From Lentimicrobiaceae bacterium (lineage in GTDB: Bacteria > Bacteroidota > Bacteroidia > Bacteroidales > F082), in contig PANC01000031.1 in the NCBI GenBank assembly GCA_002708315.1, positions 31,479 to 95,478 on the forward strand: a stretch of DNA of 64,000 nucleotides. Direction: 5' to 3'. The notes beneath the pieces are model-generated. The model had not been told where the DNA came from. It did no database searches and saw only the letters and a program-made list of their open reading frames with translations. Below are positions 27,797 to 37,294 of the stretch, piece by piece (positions within the stretch are counted from its first letter, which is position 1; each line of letters opens with the position of its first letter). Both the position numbers and the translations under genes were made by a program.

Positions 27797-30199
27797 CTAG
27801 TTTCTTAATATTTTTCCTTTAGTAATAAGACTTTGTATCCTCTCAAGAGTTAGTCGTGTGGAGCATAATTCAAGAAATGCCTTTCTCTCAAGGTCAAGAA
27901 GATACTGTTCTGAAACCTCAGTAAGTGATTGTGATATATCTCCACCAGCCATAACAAATCCTAATTTTTCTGCAATAAGCTTATCGTGTTCAGACATATA
28001 TTTGCCTGTCGTAAAGCCATCAGCCCCAACATAAACCATTCCCAAAGCTTCCTTACCTAATATTTTTATATTATTCCTAGCTGGGGGCATTGTGTAGCCC
28101 TTTTCTGCCATCTGAATAGCAATGTTTTTTGCATAAGAAAGTTGATGGGCTCTACTAACAATAACCTCATCAATACCATTTCTTAAATATCCCATGTCAT
28201 ATGCCTCATAGGCTGATGTTGATACCTTTGCCTGACCGACACTGAGATATCTGTTTAAGAAAGAATTTGTTCGAATATCACCAGGTTGTAGCTCGTCTGA
28301 TAATCGCAGAGCAAATTCTTTGGTTCCACCACCACCTGGAATCAATCCAACACCAAACTCAACCAATCCCATATATGTTTCTGCATGAGCTATTACCTTA
28401 TCTGTGTGCATGCATAACTCACATCCTCCTCCAAGAGCCATTCCGTGTGGAGCACCTATTACAGGTATTGAAGAATATCGCATGCGCATCATAGTTTTTT
28501 GAAACCACTGAACGGCAAGATCTAACTCCTCCCATTCTTGTTCTATTGCTAACATATATATCATTCCAACATTAGCACCAGCAGAAAAATTATCCCCTTC
28601 ATTCGAAATAATTAATCCCTTGTAATTTTCTTCAGCAATGTCAACAGCTTTATTTAGTCCCTCAAGAGTTCCGGCACCAATGGTATTCATTTTAGAATGA
28701 AATTCAGCATTCAAAATACCATCTCCTAAGTCAAATATTGTAAGGTCAGTATTTTCCCATACAATACTTGTACTTCTGAGAACATCCAAAGAAATTTTAC
28801 CATCCTGCCCAGGAATTAATTTATAATCTTTGGATGATATATCATAACAATACTTTTGCCCTTCTGATATCTTATAAAAAGAATCAATTCCATTGCTTAC
28901 CATTTCATAAACCCAATCTGAAGGTTTGAAACCAGCTTCTTCCATTTTCGAAATGGTTTCCTTAACACCCAATGCATCCCAGGATTCAAATGGCCCTAGC
29001 TTCCAACCAAACCCGGCATTCATCGCATCATCGATCTTATAAATATCATCGCTTATTTCTGGAATTCTCAAAGATGAAAACTGAAATAGTGAGTAAAATG
29101 ATGCTTTATAGAAATCACCAACCTTACCCTTATCTGACATAAGAACTGGAAGACGGTCAGACACTTTTTCAACTTCTTTAATCTTTTCGAAAATGCCAAA
29201 CTTAGGTTTTGGAGCCTCTTCATATTCCAAGGTTTCAAAGTTCAACGATAAAAATTTCTTTTTACCATCGACGATAACTTTCTTAAAAAACCCCTGTTTT
29301 GCTTTCTGACCTAGCCAACCATTTTTTATCATCCAATCAAGATAATCAGGGATTGAGAATGTAATATTTGATTCATCATTTGTAGTTTCCTTAATATTAT
29401 TGGAAACATGAGCAAGAGTGTCAAGTCCTACGATATCAGCAGTTCTAAATGTCGCAGATTTTGCTCTTCCAATAATTGGACCCGTAAGTTTATCAATTTC
29501 AGGAACAGTCAATCCGAATTCATGAACATTATTAAACAAATCCATAATGGAATATGTTCCGATTCTATTTGCTATAAATGCAGGTGTATTTTTTGATAGA
29601 ACTGGCTTTTTTCCTAAAAATTTTGAAGAATATTCCTCCAAAAATCTAATTATTTCTGGATTCGTTTTCTTGGTAGGTATTAATTCCAAAAGTTGAAGGT
29701 ATCTAGGTGGGTTAAAGAAATGTGTGCCACAAAAATGTTCACAAAAATCTTCGCTTCTTCCCTCAATCATAAGATCAACAGATATTCCGGAAGTATTTGT
29801 TGTAACTAGAGTGCCTTTTTTTCTATATTTATCTACCTTTTCAAATACATTTTTTTTGATATCCATCCTCTCCACCACCACTTCAATTATCCAGTCAAAA
29901 CCTGATAATTTGGTTATATCATCATCAAAATTCCCTGTTTTTATGCGTCCAGCAAATTCCTCTTTGTAGATTGGTGACGGTTTTGACTTTAGGGCAGTTT
30001 GTAGTGAAGAATTTACAATTCTGTTGCGAACTATATTATCCTCAATGGTTAATCCCTTTGCTTTTTCTAAATCATTTGGTTCTTTGGGAACAATGTCCAT
30101 CAACAATACTTCCAAACCAATATTGGCAAAATGACAGGCAATTCCTGATCCCATAATACCAGAACCAAGAACGGCCACTTTTTTAATTCTTCTTATCAT
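27797..30199 (-). CDS. 3-hydroxyacyl-CoA dehydrogenase/enoyl-CoA hydratase fusion (FadB-like)
   Basis: An 800-residue bifunctional enzyme covering steps two and three of beta-oxidation. The dehydrogenase comes first: NAD-binding GSGIMGSG at residue ~12, FCGTHFFNPPRY and NRIG, then a C-terminal HAD-like region. A crotonase (enoyl-CoA hydratase) domain follows from about residue 515, with FSAGANVG, HGMALGGGCEL (Glu) and EFGVGLIPGGGGTKE (Glu). This dehydrogenase-first order is opposite to E. coli FadB. It is the second gene of the operon, 29 bases after marR. Confidence 0.95.
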   Translation of the reverse strand: MIRRIKKVAVLGSGIMGSGIACHFANIGLEVLLMDIVPKEPNDLEKAKGLTIEDNIVRNRIVNSSLQTALKSKPSPIYKEEFAGRIKTGNFDDDITKLSGFDWIIEVVVERMDIKKNVFEKVDKYRKKGTLVTTNTSGISVDLMIEGRSEDFCEHFCGTHFFNPPRYLQLLELIPTKKTNPEIIRFLEEYSSKFLGKKPVLSKNTPAFIANRIGTYSIMDLFNNVHEFGLTVPEIDKLTGPIIGRAKSATFRTADIVGLDTLAHVSNNIKETTNDESNITFSIPDYLDWMIKNGWLGQKAKQGFFKKVIVDGKKKFLSLNFETLEYEEAPKPKFGIFEKIKEVEKVSDRLPVLMSDKGKVGDFYKASFYSLFQFSSLRIPEISDDIYKIDDAMNAGFGWKLGPFESWDALGVKETISKMEEAGFKPSDWVYEMVSNGIDSFYKISEGQKYCYDISSKDYKLIPGQDGKISLDVLRSTSIVWENTDLTIFDLGDGILNAEFHSKMNTIGAGTLEGLNKAVDIAEENYKGLIISNEGDNFSAGANVGMIYMLAIEQEWEELDLAVQWFQKTMMRMRYSSIPVIGAPHGMALGGGCELCMHTDKVIAHAETYMGLVEFGVGLIPGGGGTKEFALRLSDELQPGDIRTNSFLNRYLSVGQAKVSTSAYEAYDMGYLRNGIDEVIVSRAHQLSYAKNIAIQMAEKGYTMPPARNNIKILGKEALGMVYVGADGFTTGKYMSEHDKLIAEKLGFVMAGGDISQSLTEVSEQYLLDLERKAFLELCSTRLTLERIQSLITKGKILRN

Positions 30200-30228
30200 A
30201 AAGCAGTTTTTTCTATAGTATATAAGTA

Positions 30229-30669
30229 TTAATTTCTTAACTTTTCAATCTCACTTTTTGCTTCTTCCTTTATTATGCTATTTACCTTTTCGAAGGCCTT
30301 TAATTCATTTTTGCTCAGCCTTTGAAAAAGCTTTGTATTAAAATCAAGCACCACAGTTTCTATTTTTTTCTTTAGTGCTTTTCCATCAAAGGATAAAAAT
30401 ATCTTTACAATTCTTCTATCTTCTGAGTCCTGCTTTCTGAAGATATAACCATTGTCCTCCATATTCTTTAACATACGGCTTAAGCTAGAACTAGTCATGC
30501 CCATTAGTGGAGCAATTTTAGTTGCAGGTATTCCTTCATCCCCAATGTTAATTAATGCATAACCTATTCCTTGTGTTATGCCAAACTCCTGCGCCATAAG
30601 ATTATACATACGACGCATTGTAAAAAGAGTGGATCTCAAGTGGTAATCAACTGTTTCGTCTACTATCAT
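30229..30669 (-). CDS. MarR-family transcriptional regulator
   Basis: A 146-residue winged-helix regulator. The HTH lies around GIPATKIAPLMGMTSSSLSRMLKNMED (broken here: KIAPLMGMTS then SLSRMLKNM), with the wing in FRKQDSEDRRIVKIF. It is the first gene of the beta-oxidation operon and probably a repressor relieved by a fatty-acyl ligand. Its own promoter carries two repeats that look like operators (30748-30790). Confidence 0.9.
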   Translation of the reverse strand: MIVDETVDYHLRSTLFTMRRMYNLMAQEFGITQGIGYALINIGDEGIPATKIAPLMGMTSSSLSRMLKNMEDNGYIFRKQDSEDRRIVKIFLSFDGKALKKKIETVVLDFNTKLFQRLSKNELKAFEKVNSIIKEEAKSEIEKLRN

Positions 30670-30992
30670 TTATTAAACTTTTATTAATTATACTCTGATA
30701 TTTAGCATTTCAATTTGATAATAATAAAAATAAATGCATCTATTTTACTATGCATGCATTGCAAATATAATATTATAATGCTATGCATGTCAAGTATTAT
30801 TTAGAAAATATTTTACATAATTAGGATTATGATCTTATCCATTACTGATAAAAGTAGTCACATGTAACCTCTATTTCTAGACTACTCATATGAATAACTC
30901 AAGTAATAAAGTAATAGATGTTAATAAATTAGAATTACATTTCTTGATTCACAATATCAATAATATAATTTTGTTTTATATAAAAGTTAGTT
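30670..30992. other. divergent intergenic region marR / amidase
   Basis: 323 bases between marR and the amidase gene. It holds the operon promoter described at 30748-30793. No gene was found in the remaining part, and no clear promoter for the amidase. Confidence 0.4.
30748..30793 (-). promoter_or_regulatory. beta-oxidation operon promoter with two putative MarR operators
   Basis: On the minus strand a -33 TTG (plus 30791-30793) and a perfect -7 TATATTTG (plus 30762-30769) are 21 bases apart. The 9-base repeat CATGCATAG, seen as CTATGCATG on the plus strand, occurs at 30748-30756 (around the start of transcription) and 30781-30789 (in the -33/-7 spacer), 33 bases apart. A further ATGCAT is at 30734-30739. 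The repeats are on the same face of DNA and would block RNA polymerase when bound. Confidence 0.55.
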
Positions 30993-32108
30993 GTGAGAAC
31001 TTCAATAATATTAATCATAGGGTCTCTGTTTTTATGTTTGCCCATTTGCTTATGTGCTCAAAAGGGAGAGAAAATTAAGACTGTTGTAATTGATGCTGGA
31101 CATGGCGGAAAAGACCCTGGTGCCTCGGGCAAGTATTCCAGGGAAAAGGATATAGCACTTGCTGTTGCACTTAAAACAGGTGGGTACATAGAAGAAAACT
31201 TTCCGGAAATAAAAGTTATATATACACGCAAATCGGACATTTTTGTAAATCTGTATAAACGAGGTGAAATAGCAAATCAAGCAAATGCGGACTTATTTAT
31301 TTCCATTCATTGTAATGCAAATCCATCATCTAAAGTGCATGGCTCAGAAACTTACGTTCTGGGAATAGAAGATAGCAGGGCACAAAAAAATATGAAAGTA
31401 GCAATGATGGAAAATGCAGCTATTTTACTGGAGGAGGGTACCGAATCAAACTATGGTGGTTTTGATCCAAAATCACCAGAGGCAATTATTGGACTTACCC
31501 TATTGCAGAACGACAACCTTGATCAGAGTCTAAATATCGCAAGTAAAATCCAAAAGCAATTCTCCGAAAGAGTTGGAAGAAAGGATAGAAGTGTGTACCA
31601 AGCAGGTTTTCTTGTGTTATGGAAAACATCAATGCCATCCGTATTAGTAGAATTGGGTTATCTTTCAAATTCATCTGAAGAACAATTTCTAAAATCTAAA
31701 AAAGGACAGGTCTATATGGCTTCTGCCATTTACAGAGCCTTCAAGGAATACAAAAATGAGTTTGAAAAGGAAAATAATGTTGTAACACATAATACAAGTT
31801 CTACTAATAACCCAGTACCGGTAGTCCATATTGATACGCCTAATAATGGGGTTACCTTTAAAGTTCAGTTTTATTCAAGCCCGAGAAAAATTGACATATC
31901 AGATACTAGGTTCAGCAAACTCAGCGATGTGTCTTTATATCAACACAATGGACTTTACAAATACACAACAGGAAATTTCAACACTCTTGATGATGCAGTT
32001 TTACATCAAAAAAAAACAAGAGCTAATGGATACTCTGACGCATTTATAGTAGCGTTTGATATGAATACAAGAATAACATTGGACAAAGCAAAGAAACTAA
32101 CACAGTAG
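30993..32108 (+). CDS. N-acetylmuramoyl-L-alanine amidase (AmiC type, with SPOR-like end)
   Basis: A 371-residue secreted zinc amidase that cuts the peptide from MurNAc in peptidoglycan, usually at division sites. A signal peptide (ILIIGSLFLCLPICLCAQ) is followed by the Amidase_3 domain: VVIDAGHGGKDPGA (zinc His), the zinc Glu in SREKDIAL, FISIHCNAN (zinc His) and the catalytic Glu in VLVELGYLSN. A C-terminal segment (FKVQFYSSPRK to the end) looks like a SPOR-type peptidoglycan-binding domain. The start is GTG at 30993; there is no in-frame ATG before the signal peptide. Confidence 0.9.
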   Translation: MRTSIILIIGSLFLCLPICLCAQKGEKIKTVVIDAGHGGKDPGASGKYSREKDIALAVALKTGGYIEENFPEIKVIYTRKSDIFVNLYKRGEIANQANADLFISIHCNANPSSKVHGSETYVLGIEDSRAQKNMKVAMMENAAILLEEGTESNYGGFDPKSPEAIIGLTLLQNDNLDQSLNIASKIQKQFSERVGRKDRSVYQAGFLVLWKTSMPSVLVELGYLSNSSEEQFLKSKKGQVYMASAIYRAFKEYKNEFEKENNVVTHNTSSTNNPVPVVHIDTPNNGVTFKVQFYSSPRKIDISDTRFSKLSDVSLYQHNGLYKYTTGNFNTLDDAVLHQKKTRANGYSDAFIVAFDMNTRITLDKAKKLTQ

Positions 32109-32191
32109 GTTTTGAAATTAGCTTTTATGTTATTTTCCACCTAATTAGCTTTCATAAATAACATTTTAACTAAATTAGCGTTTTTAATCCA

Positions 32192-33154
32192 ATGGCTGAA
32201 ACAGATAAAAAGAAAACAAGACCCATAATTATAGGCATCAGTTTTATAGCTGCAATTGTAATTCTTATTTGGGGTTATAACTTCCTAAGAAGTAAAAATC
32301 TATTCCATAAGGAAACGGTTTACTACGCAAGCTACCAGAAAATTAATGGTTTAATTAAAGCAAATCCTGTAGTAATAAATGGACTAAGAGTGGGACAGGT
32401 TAAAAACGTTTATTTTAACCCTGACCTTTCTGGAGATATAATAGTAAGCATGATGCTGTCAACTGATTTCCCCATTCCAAATAATTCAGTGGCGAGGATA
32501 TTTAGCTCTGATTTAATGGGATCAAAAGCCATTGAATTAGTTCTTGGAAATTCTACCATAATCTTAAATGAAGGTGACACACTCCAAACTAGTGTTGAGG
32601 ATGGACTAATGGCAGAAGTAAATGCACAAATGCAACCAATAAAGAAAAAAGCCGAAGACCTTTTGGGATCCATTGATACATTGGTAATAGCATTTCAGTC
32701 TATTTTTAATGAACAAGCTAGAACCAATATCAAGGAAAGTTTTCAAAATATTGAGTTAACTTTTGCAAACCTTCAACGTACATCCTCAAATATTGACACT
32801 TTGGTGGTGGAAGAATCATCTAGGATTTCTGACATTCTAATTAATATGGATTCTCTAACAACTGCTTTAAATGCCAATAAAGGAAATATTCAAAATATTA
32901 TAACAAATTTTGAAATTATCAGCGACTCTTTGGCAAATTCTGAGATCCCTGGAACATTTGCTAGAATAAATTTAGCATTGGATGAAATGAGTTCAATATT
33001 AGCAAAAATAGATTCTGGAGAGGGTACGTTTGGTAAACTTATGAATGATGACAGTTTATATTTAGAGCTTAACAGATCAGCATCAGCGCTTGATTCTCTG
33101 CTTCTTGACGTCAGAAAAAATCCCAAACGCTACGTTAGGTTCTCCCTTTTCTAA
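32192..33154 (+). CDS. MlaD/MCE-family lipid transport protein
   Basis: A 320-residue protein with one N-terminal transmembrane helix (about residues 12-30), an MCE domain (YQKINGLIKANPVVINGLRVGQV ... SDLMGSKAIELVLG) and a helical, coiled-coil-like C-terminal region. MlaD-type proteins form hexameric rings in the inner membrane that shuttle phospholipids to and from the outer membrane. It follows the amidase by 83 bases; the MlaE and MlaF partners are not in this window. Confidence 0.87.
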   Translation: MAETDKKKTRPIIIGISFIAAIVILIWGYNFLRSKNLFHKETVYYASYQKINGLIKANPVVINGLRVGQVKNVYFNPDLSGDIIVSMMLSTDFPIPNNSVARIFSSDLMGSKAIELVLGNSTIILNEGDTLQTSVEDGLMAEVNAQMQPIKKKAEDLLGSIDTLVIAFQSIFNEQARTNIKESFQNIELTFANLQRTSSNIDTLVVEESSRISDILINMDSLTTALNANKGNIQNIITNFEIISDSLANSEIPGTFARINLALDEMSSILAKIDSGEGTFGKLMNDDSLYLELNRSASALDSLLLDVRKNPKRYVRFSLF

Positions 33155-33156
33155 AA

Positions 33157-34680
33157 TTACTTTCTTGGAAATATATCATACTTATTTATTGGTCTATCCC
33201 TTTCTAACCAACTAAAGTTCTTTAGGCGAGTTTCTTTTTCTGAGAGATCTTTTTCTGGAAACATATCTTCATTTACAGATACATGATAGGTAATTGTTTG
33301 TATTTCGCTATCTTTTATTTTGATTTTCATTCGACTTGCTTCTGCCAAATCAACCCCAATCAAATTACCATCTTCCTCTCTCACGTAATAAACGGTTTGA
33401 GCATTTCCATTTACATCAATTCTAGAGAGAGTATTTCTATCAAAATATGCAACCATATTTTTACCTCTTATTTGATTATAGGATTTTGTGGAATCACGAG
33501 AGACAATAAATGCTGTATTATACATCATCAATGAGTCAATCTTATTTCCTGATAAAATTATTGCTATGGAATCGGCCGTAAGTTGGTTTTTTCCAGACCA
33601 CATAACCGGATTATAATACAATCTTATTGTTGAATCAGACATGCTATATGAAAGCGAATCGCATTTGCCCTGCAAATTATTTCTGTAAAACCTTACATTA
33701 TAATAGGCCTGCATATACTTTGCTTGTCTGTCTTCATCAAAAAACATCCACATTGTATCAGAATGAATATGTAATGAATCCTTAGAATCATATGTTATTG
33801 CAATTGCACTATCTGTAACATACGATTTGCCAATCTTATCCCATAGCTCCCCCTTTTTACCTGACAAAATTACCTTATGCAGGGTATCTTCAATCAATAC
33901 GGAGCCCATGGCCTGACCAAACATGGTTTTATTATTGTAAAAGATGCTGTCAGCACTTATCTTCTGTTCATCATTTATTATAGACGGTCTTTTTTTAAGC
34001 TTCGAAATATCATTTTTTGTATCGTACCATCCATCCTCGCAATATATCATACTTTCCTTGCCTCTAATCAAAGTTGGTCCATGAAAATATGCAGTTTCAT
34101 TATTGGTATTGTAAATCAGAGTATCCGAATATGTTTCTTGGTCAGGGTTTGTTAAAACTACGTCTTTTCTAAAATGAAAAGTGCGAATTTTAGTATAGTA
34201 TATTCCTTTAAGACTATTTAAAACATTGTCGCCATTTTCAATAATTCCCCCTTTATCGTAAAATGCCGTTTTAGTTAACCTATCATATATCAAGTGGTTT
34301 GTGCGGAGAATGGTATTTTTATCTATGAGCTTTACACTATCAAATAATTCCGCTAATCTAGTATTACCATCATATAAAAGTCTATTACCGTATACATCAA
34401 TCGTGTCATTAACTTTTATGTGGACATTATCAAATGCCTCAAAGCTATTTTTAATTTCGTTTATGTATGCGCTATCACAATAAAATAATGTGGAATCCTG
34501 ACGTATTATAACATTACCTATTAATCTTTGTACATCCTTATCAATACGCGCATTATATCTGTAAGCATCTGCATGCTCAATAATCACACGCGACTTTTGT
34601 TGAGCATATGAAGAGCTGCTAATGATAGACATAAGAATAAGTAAAACTATCTTTAGACTTTTATAAAATTCTGCGTTCAT
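33157..34680 (-). CDS. OstA-like (LptA-type) periplasmic protein
   Basis: A protein of about 507 residues with a signal peptide ending near SSSYAQ, followed by a long beta-rich OstA/LptA-like region with repeats such as GNVIIRQDSTLFYCDSAYIN. Such proteins bridge LPS from the inner to the outer membrane; this large form is the Bacteroidota OstA-like family. ATG 34680 is preferred to the GTG at 34692. It converges with mlaD, 2 bases apart. Confidence 0.85.
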   Translation of the reverse strand: MNAEFYKSLKIVLLILMSIISSSSYAQQKSRVIIEHADAYRYNARIDKDVQRLIGNVIIRQDSTLFYCDSAYINEIKNSFEAFDNVHIKVNDTIDVYGNRLLYDGNTRLAELFDSVKLIDKNTILRTNHLIYDRLTKTAFYDKGGIIENGDNVLNSLKGIYYTKIRTFHFRKDVVLTNPDQETYSDTLIYNTNNETAYFHGPTLIRGKESMIYCEDGWYDTKNDISKLKKRPSIINDEQKISADSIFYNNKTMFGQAMGSVLIEDTLHKVILSGKKGELWDKIGKSYVTDSAIAITYDSKDSLHIHSDTMWMFFDEDRQAKYMQAYYNVRFYRNNLQGKCDSLSYSMSDSTIRLYYNPVMWSGKNQLTADSIAIILSGNKIDSLMMYNTAFIVSRDSTKSYNQIRGKNMVAYFDRNTLSRIDVNGNAQTVYYVREEDGNLIGVDLAEASRMKIKIKDSEIQTITYHVSVNEDMFPEKDLSEKETRLKNFSWLERDRPINKYDIFPRK

Positions 34681-34846
34681 AAATATCTTCACTGGGTGAA
34701 ATAACTGAGATACAAAAAACCAATTGCCACAAAAATAAACGTAATATTTTGAATCTTTATTGAAATTTAATTTAAATATCTAATGACAAATAGTTAAAAA
34801 GACTAAATCTAAATTGAGATTAGGATATCTCCCAAGGCATTTTTCT

Positions 34847-34854
34847 TAAATTTG
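34847..34854 (+). promoter_or_regulatory. -7 element TAAATTTG before a small ORF
   Basis: A perfect match to TAnnTTTG, 35 bases upstream of the ATG of the small ORF at 34890. No -33 at the usual distance: the nearest TTG ends at 34816, 30 bases away. Confidence 0.35.
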
Positions 34855-34889
34855 AACTTTTACATGACCCATTTAAAATAACTGATATA

Positions 34890-35006
34890 ATGAGCTTTAA
34901 TTTAAATTCTAATTATGAAATAAGCAAGAAAAAAGTTGGTTATGTTACCCGAAAAGATCGAACTCATACTGTTTATGGAGAAGCTGCGAATAATACAGGT
35001 TTTTAG
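34890..35006 (+). CDS. possible 38-residue small protein
   Basis: An ATG at 34890 opens a 39-codon frame (with stop TAG) encoding a polar, basic peptide. It contains EISKKKVGYVTRKD and RTHTVYGEAANNTGF. It lies in an otherwise empty 384-base gap between divergent genes, has a -7 element about 36 bases upstream and is followed by a separate promoter for the transporter. The even, charged composition looks protein-like, but there is no recognised family. It may be a real small gene or a remnant; there is no further support. Confidence 0.3.
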   Translation: MSFNLNSNYEISKKKVGYVTRKDRTHTVYGEAANNTGF

Positions 35007-35031
35007 AAATCTGAATTAATGCATAAAGTTT

Positions 35032-35039
35032 TATCTTTG
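35032..35039 (+). promoter_or_regulatory. -7 element TATCTTTG for the transporter gene
   Basis: A perfect TAnnTTTG match 25 bases before the ATG at 35065. A clear -33 TTG was not found. Confidence 0.4.
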
Positions 35040-35064
35040 TTATTATCCGAAAATTTAATTAGAA

Positions 35065-37284
35065 ATGAGAAAGAAAACAATGTCAGGAAAATTTGGTACA
35101 GCACCTGTGTTCTTTACGGCAATTTCAACGATATTAGGGGCAATATTATTTCTGAGATTTGGTTTTGCAGTGGGCACTTTAGGGTTTTGGGGTGTGATAG
35201 CAATAATAATTCTAGGACATCTGGTCACAATTCCAACAGCATTAGCTATTTCCGAGATTGCAAGTAATAAGAGAGTTGAAGGTGGTGGAGAATATTTTAT
35301 AATATCAAGATCCTTTGGGTTAAACATAGGTGCCACCATTGGCATAGCTCTTTTTCTTTCCCAGGCAATTAGTGTTGCCTTCTATGTTATCGCCTTTACC
35401 GAATCATTTCAGTTCTTTTTTGAGTATGTTGAAAAGGTTTATGAAATCAATTTGCCAAGACAGGCCATAAGTTTACCTGCCATACTATTACTTGGCATAG
35501 TGATTCTAATTAAAGGTGCCAACTTAGGTGTTAAAGCACTTTACTTTGTTGTTGTAATATTATTTATTTCACTTGGTTTATTCTTTGCTGGAAATGGAGA
35601 TACTGCAACCAGTTCAGATTTTAGTTTCTTCAATATTGATTTTAAAAACAGTAACGATTTTTTTCTTGTCTTTGCGATAATATTTCCAGCTTTTACAGGT
35701 ATAACAGCAGGAGTAGGCTTATCTGGTGACTTGAAAAACCCATCCAGATCCATCCCCATTGGTACCATAGCTGCAGCATTCGTGGGAATGATTATCTACT
35801 TTTTTATTTCGTATAAACTATCAGTTAGCGCAAGCCCTGAAGAGTTAGTAAATAATCAATTTGTAATGGGAAATATAGCCATAGAAGGCAGTTGGATTAT
35901 ACCGCTTGGACTTGCTGCATCAACAATTTCATCAGCACTAGGATCTATTATGGTGGCACCAAGAACTTTGCAGGCACTTGCTTCGGACAATGCTTTTCCC
36001 AGTAATAAATTAAATAAATGGCTTTCCCACGGAAGAAACAAGGATAACGAACCAATAAATAGCTCCATAATTACTCTGATAATAGCAATTGCTTTTGTTT
36101 CATTGGGTAATGTTAATTCCGTTGCAGAAATTATATCTATGTTTTTTATGTTAACATATGGTGCACTTTGCCTAATTTCTTTTTTGAACCATTTTGGATC
36201 ATCACCATCATATCGACCATCTTATAATAGTAAGTGGTATTTATCACTACTCGGGTTCATAATATCATTATGGGTAATGTTTAAAATAAATACCTTTTAT
36301 GCTATGCTGGCATTCATTATTATGACCAGCTTATATTTTTATATAAATAGTTATCACAAAAAGCGTAAAGGATTTGTTTCAATATTTTCAAATGCAATAT
36401 TTCAATTAAATAGAAATTTACAGGTATTTCTCCAGCGTAAAAGACGTAAAAGGGCTTATCACGAATGGAGACCTAGTGCAATATGTATCTCAAAAAGTAC
36501 CTTTGAGAGGAAAATGGCACTAACGCTATTGAACTGGATATCCTATAAATACGGATTTGGCACATACCTCCACAGAATCGAGGGGTACTATTCAAAAGCA
36601 ACCCATGAGCAGGCCGAAGATGAACTATTAAAAATAAATAAAATTATTAGCAAAACTGGGAGTCATGTTTATCTAGATACTATAATATCACCATCATATA
36701 CCTCTGCAATTGCACAATCAATTCAAATACCAGGAATTGCAGGTATGGAGAATAATATGGTAATATTTGAATTTGACAAAGATAAACCAGGGAATTTGGA
36801 ACATATTGTCGAGAATTTTGCACTTGTTAATGCCGGTAATTTTGATGTACTTATACTTGCTTCTAGCGAAAGAAAGGTAAACTTCAAGAATGGAATTCAC
36901 ATTTGGATATCCTCATCTGATTCTTCAAATGCTAACCTAATGATACTGCTTGGGTTTATTATATCAGGTCATCCCGACTGGAAAAAAACAGATATAAGAA
37001 TTTTTAATGTATGCCCGCCTGAATTGGAAGCAGAAAGTCTTATCAAAATGAAAGAGCTTATAAGATCAGGCCGACTGCCAATAACATCGAACAATATAGA
37101 GATCATTCCACAAGATCATGATTTAAGCGCAAAGAAACTTGTTAATGAAAAATCCGGAGATGCGGGATTAGTTATATTGGGATTTCATGAAGACTCTGTT
37201 AAGAAAGAAGATACATTCAATGGTTTTGATAAAACTGGCACCATCCTCTTTGTGAATTCTCACAATGATAAGGTAATTGAATAG
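35065..37284 (+). CDS. SLC12-like cation-chloride/amino-acid permease
   Basis: A 739-residue transporter of the APC superfamily. About 12 transmembrane helices occupy residues 10-440; the first reads TILGAILFLRFGFAVG, the pattern of the SLC12 (Na-K-Cl cotransporter) family. About 300 soluble C-terminal residues (from about 450) form a UspA-like regulatory domain as in prokaryotic CCC homologues. It may move cations with chloride or amino acids; the ion cannot be told from sequence. ATG 35065 or 35080. Confidence 0.8.
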   Translation: MRKKTMSGKFGTAPVFFTAISTILGAILFLRFGFAVGTLGFWGVIAIIILGHLVTIPTALAISEIASNKRVEGGGEYFIISRSFGLNIGATIGIALFLSQAISVAFYVIAFTESFQFFFEYVEKVYEINLPRQAISLPAILLLGIVILIKGANLGVKALYFVVVILFISLGLFFAGNGDTATSSDFSFFNIDFKNSNDFFLVFAIIFPAFTGITAGVGLSGDLKNPSRSIPIGTIAAAFVGMIIYFFISYKLSVSASPEELVNNQFVMGNIAIEGSWIIPLGLAASTISSALGSIMVAPRTLQALASDNAFPSNKLNKWLSHGRNKDNEPINSSIITLIIAIAFVSLGNVNSVAEIISMFFMLTYGALCLISFLNHFGSSPSYRPSYNSKWYLSLLGFIISLWVMFKINTFYAMLAFIIMTSLYFYINSYHKKRKGFVSIFSNAIFQLNRNLQVFLQRKRRKRAYHEWRPSAICISKSTFERKMALTLLNWISYKYGFGTYLHRIEGYYSKATHEQAEDELLKINKIISKTGSHVYLDTIISPSYTSAIAQSIQIPGIAGMENNMVIFEFDKDKPGNLEHIVENFALVNAGNFDVLILASSERKVNFKNGIHIWISSSDSSNANLMILLGFIISGHPDWKKTDIRIFNVCPPELEAESLIKMKELIRSGRLPITSNNIEIIPQDHDLSAKKLVNEKSGDAGLVILGFHEDSVKKEDTFNGFDKTGTILFVNSHNDKVIE

Positions 37285-37294
37285 ATTGTAATCT

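Noticed and set aside
30890..31078. 62-codon frame over the amidase start
   Set aside because: Overlaps the signal peptide of the amidase in another frame, with no promoter or family match.
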